Positions 53,301 to 64,000 of a stretch of 64,000 bases of DNA are shown piece after piece. Source of the DNA: Zygnema cylindricum (taxonomy: Eukaryota > Streptophyta > Zygnematophyceae > Zygnematales > Zygnemataceae); the NCBI GenBank assembly GCA_037447655.1, contig JBBHKE010001766.1, positions 122,001 through 186,000 on the forward strand, given 5' to 3'. The first letter of the stretch is position 1. Each line of letters begins with the position of its first letter. The translations under genes and the position numbers were made by a program. The notes beneath the pieces are model-generated. The model worked only from the letters and a program-made list of their open reading frames with translations. It searched no databases and was not told the origin of the DNA.

Positions 53301-54008
53301 AACTAGATACTGCCACATTTTTTAAAAGCCAACAATAGAAATAAAACATAGATTCTAAATCCCTAACTTGGTCAAATACAATTCTAGTTCTAAATATTTG
53401 TGAGCAACCAATTAATGCTCTATGCCTCGGACCTGAATTACAACTCTCAACTATGTCATTTTCCCGATATTACCTTCCTTCACCAATCAGACAGGAAGTT
53501 AATAAGCATTACTTCTTACCTGCATTTGTTCTTACTTCAATGTGGACAGCATTTTACGTCTACTTGTTCACCACTTGTTGAAGAGTCAGCTAAGCTTTCT
53601 TCATGTGCATGCTGATAATAAACACAGACTTGACACCATTCCATAATATAATCTTAACCAAATTTACACCAAATTTTACAAGGCTATCAACCTTCCAATT
53701 ACACACACCTTCCGCTTCAAACCTTGCAGTCGGGACATAAGCCGGTCGAGTTGCTCAACAGCCTCTTCCCTTGTAAGATCCTTCCTCACAGAATCTGATA
53801 CCCCAGCCAGAACAGACCCTACATCCCTGTCTACGAGCCGTGAAGTCGTACGAATACACTTTTTCAAATGCTCAAGAGGAACACGGAGCAGCTGCTGCTC
53901 CATCTTGGCAGTCTCAGACAGAGTGTCAGAAGATTTCCCTGTCAAGCCTGCTGCAGGCGGCTGCTCGACTTCTCCATTGGCCTGCGAGTCCATGAGTACA
54001 ATGCTCAT
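50343..54008 (-). CDS. MAEA: MAEA/FYV10/GID9-type RING subunit of the GID/CTLH E3 ligase, 7 exons
   Basis: Exons (minus): 53709-53993 (or from ATG 54008), 52912-53115, 52461-52583, 52110-52295, 51681-51814, 51193-51379, 50343-50444. All phases join; the product is 406 aa (411 with the upstream ATG), the usual length. Domains: N-terminal helices, LisH (NKMRFDRLLIDYMLRSSYYQ, exon 2), CTLH (FMDARKVIQALRQKDCSEAL, then exon 4), CRA (exons 4-6: LVRAERMLDAILYARKHLAP, YGMATQSLLHIHLQAGLSAL, EEGCTKEDPLSQEAFRKLAE) and a C-terminal gRING with few ligands (KLVCRITKERM, Cys348; PNGYVYSRK; IYCPRSG, Cys388). It is the RING partner of RMD5 in the complex. Intron 5 has U12-type signals with a GC 5' end; the others are GT-AG. 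The 5' end faces TMEM230 across about 650 bp. Confidence 0.94.
51380..51680 (-). other. Probable U12-type (minor spliceosome) intron with GC-AG ends, MAEA intron 5
   Basis: The minus strand reads AAAACACC, then GCATCCTAAT at the 5' end (U12 consensus RTATCCTTT, matching at positions 1 and 3-7). Near the 3' end is ACCCTTAACTT (U12 branch consensus TTCCTTAAC) with the branch A 15 nt before the AG. No GT donor is available nearby. This choice alone restores phase and gives the conserved KTP-(3 aa)-EEGCTKED spacing across the junction. Confidence 0.75.
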
Positions 54009-54661
54009 CAGGCTTCCTCTAAAGCGCACTTAGACTACAATAACACGGATGCATTCAACGCTTTGAAAGTTCCGAGTTTGAGGAAGCAGTGGAAGGACTT
54101 GAACGTTACAGTAGCATCCACCATCAGTCATCATCGAAATTAATCATCGTCAAAATTTCCATACCGGAATCTGAAGTCCGTAACCACTAACCGCGCACGA
54201 ACCCACAAAAGGCAAAGCGACAAAATCACAAACAGTGTGGTACTGTACTGTACTACAGTACTGTATAGTACTGTAGTGTTGACTAACGACTTGAGTGAAA
54301 TGTTCAGCTAGGAATAAACTGCACTGTAAAGAACAATACAGTATCGTGTCTCGCTTTAGCGTTAATGTTTTTCTCATCCTTCTAAACTCATTTTTTGCCG
54401 TGCACACTTTTCAGATCATCAATCTGACGGTCTCGATGGAGAGATAAGATTTTTTCCTTCCAATTGGCGGTCTTCAAATGAAAGTCGGATACATGTGCAA
54501 TGAGAAAAGTTGATGTGTGCTAATAGGGATTCTGTACACGGTACAGTAGTACAGTGCTGTACTTTACAAGTACGGTATAGCACGGGCAGACTGCTCAGTC
54601 ACAGAGCTCTACTCCTGTATGGTAAAGAGCTCTCTCAGAGGCAAGCCATCAGCGGTGAGCC
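54009..54661. promoter_or_regulatory. Head-to-head promoter interval between MAEA and TMEM230
   Basis: About 650 bp separates the two start codons, so it must hold both promoters. It contains a palindromic GTAC-rich cluster at 54237-54285 (ACTGTACTGTACTACAGTAC, then TATAGTACTGTAG) and a second at 54534-54575 (GTACACGGTACAGTAGTACA). No TATA box is obvious for either gene. Confidence 0.55.
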
Positions 54662-55959
54662 ATGGCGGATCATCCTGATATTAAATACTCTCCTCTAAGA
54701 AGTGATACTGCGGGGCTCAAGCAGCGCCATGGCCGAACAGCTGTGAGGGAACATGAGGATATTCGGTACACGTGGCAGCCTAAGGAGCAGATCCCATGGA
54801 AAGCTATTGCTCTTGCATTTTGTCTGTTACTGCTGGGCACTCTGTTGCTGATTATTTCTTTTCTGATTCTTACAGCGCGTATGGGAGGAGAAAAGGCTCA
54901 AGGATACGGATTTCTTACCCTAGGACTGCTGGTTTTTCTGCCAGGTGGGTGTAGACGGAACTAAACCGGGTTATGTTCGATACTGAAAGGCCGGAAAAGT
55001 ACGAATTGTGAACTTTAAGATATTATTGGAAGAGGAAGAGAGGGTTTGAGAGGTTGAGAGGGTGGTAAATGATTGGAGTGCTTTTGCGGAGGAAAATAGG
55101 GTTTCTGAAGAGTGCAGAATTGGAAAGGTTGAATTTAAAACCGAGTCCATTGTGTTGAGGTAATTGATTATTAACGCCTTTACCTGATGGTTAAGACGAT
55201 GGTAAGAGACGATTAATGACAAAGTAGCTCTTTTTTTTTTACAATTGTCATTGTCATTGTTATGAAATCTTCACATTTTTGTAAGCATTTCGAGATAACT
55301 ATACCGTCCGTTTGCACTGAAATGCACCATTTCTGGTTCACCTCCTAAACATAATTACACAATGGTGTTTATTGGACCGGCTGACAAATCATAATTTATG
55401 GCTACCAATACGGATTCTACAGATGGATAAAAATTTAGCGTATTCCAAAAAATCAAACTTTCAAACGAATGCTTGAAATTAGAATTAATGTTTATACACT
55501 TCTGGGGTTTGAATGCTGTGCTATGCTTCCGACCTATGACTCTTTGCATGCTAGTTGACAGATGTTCACATAGAGCCGTACTCACAGTTCCATAGAGCTG
55601 GATTCCTTTTGCTAATATGTTTTAAGTCAAGTTCGCTATCTGCATATGACTAATATCCACCATTGGCAACTTGTACCGCTCTCATGTATTCCTGGATGAC
55701 GCAATCGTTGGGCTTGTTGTAAAAATTCCTTTCCTGCATCGCTTCACTATTTCGCAGATCAAGTTTTTTTACGTCCTTAAAGTAAGAAGCCCTCTATATC
55801 GAGAAAGATGAAGATTGGAGTTTGTTTGGCCTGTAAATGGTTTTTTACTCACACTTGCCTTACCTGATGTTGTGTTACGCAGGATTTTATGAAACAAGGA
55901 TAGCTTACTACTCGTTTCGGGGTCGTCGTGGGTATTCTTTCTCCGGAATACCAACATAG
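54662..55959 (+). CDS. TMEM230: TMEM230-family two-pass membrane protein, 2 exons
   Basis: Exon 1 is 54662-54944 and exon 2 is 55883-55959; the intron has GT-AG ends (gtgggt...cgcag) and splits a Gly codon. The product is 119 aa, matching the family's 120. It has a charged N-terminus, a first membrane segment (IALAFCLLLLGTLLLIISFL), a short loop (RMGGEKAQ) and a second segment (GYGFLTLGLLVFLPG). Exon 2 encodes the family's highly conserved C-terminus, FYETRIAYYSFRGRRGYSFS followed by GIPT. TMEM230 proteins sit in endosomal/secretory vesicle membranes and are linked to vesicle trafficking; the plant role is little known. The start MADHPDIKYSPL is the first ATG in frame. It is transcribed away from MAEA from the shared interval. 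Confidence 0.93.
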
Positions 55960-58334
55960 CAACAGCATTCTCTTATCATTTAAAGAATGTTTCGTATCAC
56001 ATCAAGCAAGGGTGTCATGGAAGGATCAGATAAAACAAGCTTTTGCCACAACTGAGCCAGTTGAGGTCAAAAATGGTGTTGGGTACACTCTGACGTAAAA
56101 AAACCAGAGTCATAGCATGTATATTCATTCATAGTCTTTCCATTCCTTGTGTGAGCAGTTCGCTGTCAAATATTTGGATACCTTTCTAATGTGGATGTGC
56201 TCGATTCACAAAAAATAGTGTGGATAGCTCAATACAGGCTCATCCTTGTGCTAGGATATGCACGCTTGTCCTTCGCAGAAATATGCAACTTGATGTATAA
56301 AACATTTTTTGTCAACTTGGTCACAGCTAGCTTCAGAATTACTTTTCCTTTTTAAAATTTGCGAGGCTGTTGGTCACCTTTTTCTGTGCCGTATATTTAC
56401 TTGTTAGTTTTGTACGTTCCAATTCTTGACTAATAGTCTAGGTTATTCCTTCTCGGAACTCGTGACTTGGTCTTTGAGTTTGTTTTAGGCTTCTAGCATT
56501 TAGGTGTTTTCGCCTCAAGGAGCAAGAACTCTGCGTAAATTATGTTTTAGAGGAAATGGTTCCTTAAAACCATGTTTTATCTGTGATTTGTAAATTCCTT
56601 TTTTGATGCTCATATTGTGTTGAAATTTGATATACTCTCTTGTAATCCAAAGTTTTTCTGGTTATGTTCCTATTGGTCTTGAATCAGTCTGCCGTTCTCT
56701 GTCAGCTTCGTGGCCCTGAGTGGCCAGCCATTTTCTCGGCCTCTCAGATGGAAGAACCATAGTTCTTATACTGGATCAAGAGCCGCATATCGATAGGAGT
56801 ATGTTGTCGATTTGTGCACATTTATAAGTCATCTTCCTACTGGTTACACATACTAATTACTCATCATCAGTTTTCTTCTCTTTTCAGGCATGGCGCCTGC
56901 ACCTCTTCCAACCCAATCAAGATTTACTTCAGCAGTATCATGAAAAGGTCGGCATAAATACCTGAAGCACAACGAGCAAAGTCTGGCTTTGTATAACAAT
57001 CTCACATCAAAAGAAAATTTATGTAATAAGAACAAAAATAGAGAACCAGTATCAAGTTGTGGCTTGTGCTATCTGGACACAAACGACACATGTACTGGAT
57101 ATTTTTTCCCTGTATGTAACAATATGTTCCTTCAGTTAGGCATGCACAAGTACATCATCTAGAATGCACAAGCTACTTTGTGTCCATAGCAGTAACCAAC
57201 TTCTGAGCATAGCAGTCTCCATCAGGACTTAAATGAGTCCTGTGCACACCTCCAAAGCTCTGCCAAGATGCAATCAAGGAAAGAAACACTGAGGGTCCGC
57301 TCTGCATCATCAGAGAGATTGCATAACTCAGACTGTTCCTGTAGAACAGGAAGGTGATGACAATCATAACAAGGATTCCGGCTAAATAGGTATTTTTCTC
57401 GAGCTCTACACACTAACAGCTCTGAAAGCCTTAGCAGCCATCGATATTTCACTCAGGAATCAGGGAAGAATTTCAACAACAAGAAGACACATTATATGAG
57501 GCATTGTCATTCAACTGCTCACCAAAATGATTACTCTATAGAAGACAGCCCAGTGATCCTGTTGACACACAATAGCTCGATGATGCTTGAATTCAACCTT
57601 TAGTTTTACAAATTTTGAAAATTCAGGAAGGTCAGACTTGGAAGAGATTCAGATTAGTTAGACAGTTGAACAGCTGGTAGCAGTAACTTGACAAATAAAA
57701 CTTCCCTTTCTGGTCTACCGAGACTTCACTGTGTAATAATCAAAGAGAAGAAATACATGAACCACAAAACTCTATGAGTAACTCCCATGCATTGTACTTT
57801 GACCACAGCGAAACTTTCTCCAACCATACCATTACAGAAATTTCTGATGCGTGCCATATTTTTCTTCGCAGTAGGTTCCCCCTCAACAACAAAATATCCT
57901 CAGGAAAACCTACCTCCAGTTTAGTTTAACTGATATTGGCACTGTAATTTGGAAACCAAATCTGATCGCGGTGAACGAATAAGGAAAGAGACGATCACAT
58001 TGCAACGACTAAACTGAATTGCCGAACGGTGTTAAACCGTCATCTGCATATACTTGTTTTCTTTCGAAAGGCCAGGCATCAACAGCAAATGTGGTATAAT
58101 GAGCGACAAGAGCGCCATTTGGGCAACACACAAAACATAACCATAAGCCAGGAATCCGAGAGAAAATTGGAATTCTGGATTGGAAAATTTTAGAACTAAA
58201 TGGGTATACTGCCGACTAAGTATTACACCCTTGAGGGGGTCGACAAAGTCCTCAAAGTGAGCCGTTATCCAGCTAAACTGGAACAAAAACGCGACTAAGA
58301 ACTAACAACATTGCTGACTGACAAGTACAGCATT
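55960..58334. other. Intergenic region between TMEM230 and SEC61A; possible unassigned exons
   Basis: It should contain the 3' ends of both convergent genes. On the minus strand, TTCCTGTTCTACAG (acceptor-like) at about 57353-57340 is followed by an open stretch with AERTLSVSFLDCILAELWRC and a stop near 57222. On the plus strand, CTCTTTTCAG at about 56887 precedes AWRLHLFQPNQDLLQQYHEK and a stop. Both could be terminal or UTR exons, but neither connects to a recognised gene. Confidence 0.35.
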
Positions 58335-61300
58335 CTAAAAACCAAAAATACCAGATTCACTCGCACGTTCCTTGTCAAATGTCTCAAAGTATTGGTAGAT
58401 AATGGTAACAGCCAACAAGATACCAGTTCCGGACCCGATGGCCCCCATGAAATCAGCAACCACTGTTAGAGCTCCAATACACATGCCTCCAAAGGCAGCA
58501 GCAGTTGGAATGTATCGATTCAACTCCTTTTGGAGGTTCGACTCGCGATGGCCCGGCATCACCATTTGTTGCTCCTAATAATCACATAAGAGCATAAAAA
58601 TAACAATTTAGGTGAGACTTGGGTGTGTTTTGCTTCTCTCAAAACAAACCTTTTGACTCTTAACATAACAATTAAGTGAACTGGGATCCATGACCGATAA
58701 ACTGCCAAGCAAGTGATTGTAAAACGTCTGTGCAGTCAAGTTTGGACGCATCTCCCACATACACACACATTCAGGTATCACATTTAGTGTTAAGAACAGG
58801 GTCAGGTACAGGCAAGAAGAAGTAGAAGAAGGAAGATGAATGATAAATGATGGGAAGAAGAATGGCTGGTAAGGTGATTTACAATTTGCAGTCAGCTGCA
58901 ACTGGCAGCATCTATAACAAATAAATGACATTTGCGTTGAGAGTTTCCAGAACCACATTTTGAGCATCAAGCATTTCATGTCAGCTTCAATTTTAACTTG
59001 CAGGTTGATAACTTCAACCTTTCTTATCCAGAGCATCGTACGATTCAGCGCATTGGGAGGAATGAAGCATTTTCAGTCCGGCATCCATGTACCAAAGTTT
59101 ACGGGGAAGGCAAAGTTCATTCAGAAGAAGAGACTGACCTTGAGCTGCTTTGCAACGTCACGAGCTGAAGAGCCCGACACTTCAATCCATGTTTTGGAAA
59201 AGAGTGCACATGCTGTGAGCATGAAGGTGAGATAGAAGAGTGCATGGAAAGGGTGCACTGCAATGTCCGCTAAGCTGCAACCCACAACCTTTCATCCAGA
59301 TCAGAAGCTGTAGACCTAAAAATGAATTGGAAACAAAACTATGACATAAGAGAGAGAACTCTTCCCTCCAACTGAACAATCAGCATCAGGCACTTGTGAT
59401 TTCAAGAGACAATCATAACCACAGAGAAAACAGCGAAAAACAACATCAGTAACAATTACACATCCAGGCAATAGTTATAAACAAAATGAAGGTTATCTGC
59501 TTGTCATGACTTGGTACGCACTCGGTCTGACAATTTAGTGTCAAGAAACAGGGCTGCAAATCCCTGTTGTATCATTTATGCTTAATAGAAAATAAAGCAG
59601 TATTGCAAACAAGAAACAAATGCATGTAAAATAAGCTCATTTACCTGGATGGAGGAGTAATATAGTACACAAGACCACTGACAGGAATCAGCTGTCCACT
59701 CTGTGAGTATTCTGCCTCTTGCCAGACACCGAGCAGGCGGACAAGGAAGAATCCACCATACTTTCGGTACAAGAGCTGCTCGTCACCAACACCAGAGAAA
59801 GAGCCTAAGCTGATCAGACTGACATTATACACAAAAACCTCTCAAACAAATTAATAGGCAAAGACCAAGCGCATATTGACATTTTAAGACTGTGACAGTC
59901 ACAATCTACATCAACTGAAATTGGTGCCTACATATTTGAAAAGCCCTCTTTCACAACACCTTGTCTACATGGCTTCAGGACATGTGGCCCCATGCTTCCC
60001 AGCAGCTGCAGTAGTTCAAATGCAGGTGCATTCTCAAACAAGATAAGATGAACATTCGCTTAAGCTCTGCATGTCTATGAATAGTGCCAAAACATATTAG
60101 AGAACTACATGACAGGGTCCAATGGCTCTGCAATGTGGACAAAATCAGAGAAAACACGCCACGAGCACCGGTGAAGTAGAATACCTGTGAAATGAAGTAA
60201 AGGTTTGATACAAGTGCCGATTGCAAGATGATGGGCATGTTGGAAGTGTAAAAAAGCTTGATTGGGTATGAACCCTGCTGTCCTCTTGCACTCTTTGAGC
60301 GAACGGGCAACACAACACGGAAGCCTTGAAAGTAAATGACGATGAGAAAAACTAACACAGTCGCAAGCAGGTTGGTTACATTAGGCAAATTCTGACGGTA
60401 AAAGGCCTCCTTGAGGGCCCGCATTTTGTTGGTGCGGGTGATCAGCAAATGGAAGAGTGCAATGACAGCACCTTCAAACTCAGCACCTCGACCACTGTTA
60501 ATGGTGGTAGGGCTGAATGCCTTCCAGATGATATTTTCACTGAAAAGAATCACGGTACTCGCGTAAGTGCCCCAATATTTTCAGACTCATTACTGTGAAT
60601 TTCTATACAATCCCATAAAATAGAAGCTTTGAAATGTACAAGATTTAATAAAAAAAGAAATGATCCTCGAAAGACAAATCTACAACCATTGTCAACTGCT
60701 TATCTAAAAAGCTGAAACTCAGGAAGGTACACCGCCCATCGTTATTAGTGTTAATAACACTAATTCTGTCGCAACTTTTTTTGGCCAAAAATAACAAAAT
60801 AGAGTTAACAACATTATTAAGGAAGTGGACCAAAATCCGCCACGTCACCTTGCACTAAATTAGTATTATTAATTATAATTTCGCATTTACACTAATTTTT
60901 CTTTAACACTAATAGCGATGGACGGTGTAATGAAGGCTGAAAGAAAAGCAGTACAGCGGTCATCAACAACAAACCTGAAAGTGTATTATTAAAATTTCAG
61001 AGGAATATAATAATGTATGAAGATATACAAACATAATAAGAAAAACATTCAAAATAAAAGAGAAATAAATTGGACAGGCACACCGAGTCTTTTACACCTT
61101 AACAGATCCTTCTTTGGCTATCTGCTCCATGAAATACTTGGCACACCAGCAGGGAGTTGATTATCGCCCATATCGTATCAATTACAATAATCGGGACATG
61201 TACAAATATTTGGAAAGCCCACACATTGTTACTTAGATATGATTAGTAAAATTGCATCACATCAAACAGACAAATTTCCAAAGAGGTAGTGCAATTAATC

Positions 61301-63416
61301 TGATTGTATAGAAGACCCAAACTTTCGACCACTTCATGTTGAGTTTTCTTATTCACTTTGAAGTTGGTGTACAGTTGTGAGCAAGACAGTTCAAGCTACC
61401 TGCACTTTGATTGTACACGTAGAACACTTACGAAAATAATTTCAGCGGCTTAATGAATGCCATTATGGGCATTACATTATAATATTGAAAAAGTTACCAG
61501 CAATTGACTCATACTAGTCACTGCAGTCATATTTGCATGTCTTTCTGAAACCTGCCCTAAAAATTGCAACATTCCTACTCTGTACCACCCGGCCAAAAAA
61601 TTCAGGGTCGCACAGTCAACTACAAATAGACATAGTAATGGATATTTATCTTTCCGCTAAAGCCAGTCAATTGTAAACAACCTGGATTATTTTGCAAACA
61701 CATCCTATTAATGACATTAGAATCTAAAATTGCTGAGTTCTAGTTGCCGATATCTCCAATGACCACATTGTAGAGGCCCTGAGATGTACTAAAAAGGGGT
61801 TAAATAGAAAAGAGGAAAAGTGCTTGAAAAGACTTGCTAAGTAAGAACTGCCCTAGTCGGCATTCTCAATATTATGAACAAACCTTCATACAAACAAAAC
61901 AGAGCATCACTAACCTTAAGAAAGCATTTTAACGCGATTTCTTCGCATTTGCTCTTAATTGAGGCAGCCAAATTGAACCGAGGGGCTCACAAACAATTTA
62001 GGCTATCTATGTTTCAGGAGAAAAATGGCGTGAATCACAAGAACTACATATTGTGGGTGTTAGGAATTAAGCGGAGGTTGAACCATTAAAGCCCTAACAC
62101 CCAAGTCATATGCCAACACCTAGGCTGGAAGTCTATATACCAGACCAAGCAAATTATTGTAGCCACACTTGCCACAGACACTTAGGGCCAAGTGACGCTT
62201 AAGAAATTATATAATAACCGTCCAATTGTGAAGGTCAAAACAATGCAATTCAAGGCAAATAATATTGACAGATTTAATACTCCTGGCCCTGAAACTTCTT
62301 CCATGGCTAGAAGAATAAAGGCTTTCAGGCCTTTTAGACAAAAAAAAAAGGTTGTTTAAAAAAAGTCATTTTCAGACCTTTTTTTTGTACTCTTTTTTTA
62401 TTAACAGAGATGAATTTGATCTTCGAAGAAAGTGTACAGAACCAACTCTTCCATTTTTTTCTTCTGGAAGAAATTGGACAGGCTTCTTGCAAGAAAAAAC
62501 GCGTAAAAGTTAGGCATTATGACTTTACCAAATGTTGGTGGCGATGAAAAGCGAAATTCCAGAGCCAAGCCCATAGCCTTTTTGAAGGAGTTCGTCGAGG
62601 CAAATAACAATAATGCCAGCAAAGAAAAGCTGCACAATGATGAGAATCGCATTTCCTGTTCCAAGATCTCTAACATCTCCGTACATTCCAGACAGAACAT
62701 AGGCTACTGCCTCTCCAATGGTAATCAGCACTCCAAGCAGCTTCTGTGCACCATTACTGCAGTCAAAAAAACAAACCAAGAGGCTTCAGAAACAAACAAG
62801 TAGGAACTTCATAACACGGTCCACGGGTAAAGAGAAAAACGTAAAACAGTTTTAATGCATTAAAGAGTGATCAGAAGTACAAATCACTGCTTAAACTTGA
62901 TCAGGAGAATCAACGTTAGCCACTTGTTCAATAAAGGTTCAGCATAAAAAATCGTTCCATATTGCAGAAAATTCTTCATAAACTCTTCGAAGTCAGGGTC
63001 TGGCTGAGTTTTAAGTCTCGCACACAAAGCGCCATAACAATATTGTATTAGCTTAAAAAACAAGATGCTTACAGAAGCTCCCGGTCTTCCTTTACACTGT
63101 TGTCAACTTCAATGAGCTTAGATCCAGCTAAAAGCTGCATGACCAGACCAGAGGTCACAATAGGTGTGATTCCCAACTCCATAACTGTGCCCCTGTTAGA
63201 AGCAAGAATAACTCGCATCCAATAGAAGGGATCCGAACCGGTTGCTGTATGAATGCCATAAAGGGGCAACTGGCTGCACACCAAAAAGATAAAAAGAGAT
63301 ACAGCCGTGTACAGAAATTTCTCCCTAAAAGGCACTCGGCGATCCGCATTCTGGACTTCAGGAAGAACATTTAAAAAGGGACGGACAAGATGCAGCAAAC
63401 GGAAACCACCACCCAT
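58335..63416 (-). CDS. SEC61A: SEC61 alpha subunit of the ER protein-conducting channel, 6 exons
   Basis: Exons (minus): 63073-63416, 62529-62756, 60185-60539, 59645-59775, 59139-59274, 58335-58574. All introns are GT-AG with matching phases; 1434 nt gives 477 aa (family about 475). The start is the ATG at 63416 ([15 protein letters not shown]), the conserved plant N-terminus. Landmarks: [15 protein letters not shown] (TM1/plug), [20 protein letters not shown] (TM2), [34 protein letters not shown] (TM4-5), [16 protein letters not shown] (ribosome-binding loop 6/7), [20 protein letters not shown] (TM7), [20 protein letters not shown] (loop 8/9) and [20 protein letters not shown] (TM10). It forms the ten-helix channel with SEC61 beta and gamma for co-translational translocation and membrane insertion. 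No defects seen. A MITE sits in intron 2 and an ERSE-like motif lies upstream. Confidence 0.97.
60730..60927. mobile_element. MITE in SEC61A intron 2, TA-flanked, 198 bp
   Basis: The left end is CACCGCCCATCGTTATTAGT and the right end, on the complement, CACCGTCCATCGCTATTAGT. The inverted repeats continue to GTTAA and are flanked by TA on both sides (60728-60729, 60928-60929). TA flanks suggest a Stowaway/Mariner-like element. The interior is AT-rich. Confidence 0.8.
60940..62528. other. Remainder of SEC61A intron 2
   Basis: AT-rich intronic sequence between the MITE and exon 2. Nothing else recognised apart from an A/T homopolymer patch near 62335-62400. Confidence 0.6.
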
Positions 63417-64000
63417 CTTCCCCAAACCTACTAGCCTTCAGCCTCCTGGCTTTGTCTACTACCTAAATAAGGGCACCTGATGGTCAACAGAAGCTGTGTT
63501 TTCAATGCTGGAGTCTTCAAAACAACTGCGGAGTGGAAGTAACTGCAGAATGGAAGTAAGCAAAGAATGTCATCTACCGGGAACCAAAGTTGGACCTCTC
63601 GCACAGCTACTCTGAGCCCTCAGTGCCAATCCGGCTGCCGAAACGATTTCCGGCGAGTCCACCAGATCAACGTTGCAGATCGATGGCTCACAACGTCCCG
63701 AAGCAAGCATCTGGGCCGGTTTCTGTCTCGGAGCCGTTGACCTTCAGTTCAACATTGAAAATACTGGACAAAAGCGCGTCACGTGCCTCCCCTTATTGGC
63801 TAAAGTGTACAATTCGGCTAAAATAGAATGCAGCATTGAATGCTGGAATAGATCAATAGAACCACGAGCCATATTGAGACTGGTCAATTTGTTCAAGTTT
63901 TTCGGAAGGATGTTTTGACTGTTTGAGCTAAAGTGATCTTGAGCTGTTAGGAGGAGAAACTAGTAAAAGCTTAACTCCGTTTGAGTTTCTTAACCAACCG
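63417..64000 (-). promoter_or_regulatory. SEC61A upstream region with an ERSE-like motif
   Basis: On the minus strand, CCAAT, nine bases, then CACGTGAC lies at about 63777-63799, some 370 bp before the ATG. The plant ER-stress response element is CCAAT-N10-CACG, so the spacing is one base short; CACGTG is also a G-box. A duplicated GTAACTGCAGAATGGAAGTAA-like short repeat is at 63530-63560. No coding region recognised. Confidence 0.45.

Noticed and set aside
1-64000. CRISPR arrays, bacterial operons or phage-like defence genes
   Set aside because: No regularly spaced identical repeats with unique spacers, and every gene found is eukaryotic and mostly intron-containing.

Overview
This is a repeat-rich nuclear segment from a streptophyte (plant lineage). 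Its cellular genes have many spliceosomal introns and plant-like products: a SEC61 alpha translocon subunit, both RING subunits of the GID/CTLH ubiquitin ligase, a TMEM230-family membrane protein and a condensation-superfamily acyltransferase. Between them lie nested plant-type transposons (hAT, Ty1/copia, Ty3/gypsy, Harbinger/Tourist-like and TRIM). The long purine tracts and intron-dense, AT-rich layout would suit a charophycean alga or another early-diverging streptophyte, but the species cannot be fixed from sequence alone. A run of 10 Ns at 29342-29351 marks an assembly gap.

Layout. 0.3-1.2 kb: purine-rich (GGGAGA)n tract. 3.08-10.24 kb: a 7.15-kb hAT transposon with exact 8-bp target duplications. 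It carries a BED-finger transposase broken by one stop codon, two different minisatellites, a duplicated internal 3' end and a nested hAT relative. 10.84-17.89 kb (+): an eight-exon acyltransferase gene whose exon phases all agree, giving 459 aa. 19.7-20.4 kb: hAT-type MITE with TSD and a remnant. 20.5-28.4 kb: a fold-back element with arms of about 500 bp. A gypsy element (20861-26780, minus, TSD tccac) interrupts its left arm and itself contains a solo LTR (TSD cgctg). A Tourist-like MITE (TAA TSD) interrupts its right arm. 29.1-36.4 kb: truncated hAT end, gap, LTR fragments and a decayed plus-strand copia element. 36.4-36.7 kb: a TRIM with a 57-bp interior. 38.8-43.8 kb: a decayed minus-strand copia element. 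44.8-47.2 kb: Harbinger-like MITEs and a hAT deletion derivative ending 205 bp before the next gene.

47.4-63.4 kb is the gene-dense part. An intronless RMD5/GID2 (+) and a seven-exon MAEA/FYV10/GID9 (-) converge tail to tail. MAEA shares a 0.65-kb head-to-head promoter interval with a two-exon TMEM230 gene (+). A six-exon SEC61 alpha gene (-) follows. RMD5 and MAEA proteins form the catalytic RING heterodimer of one E3 ligase, so their close linkage is the most striking gene-level observation. MAEA also holds an intron with U12-type (minor spliceosome) signals and an unusual GC 5' end.

Exon structures were built by hand from splice sites, reading phase and family similarity recalled from general knowledge. 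No search or alignment program was run.
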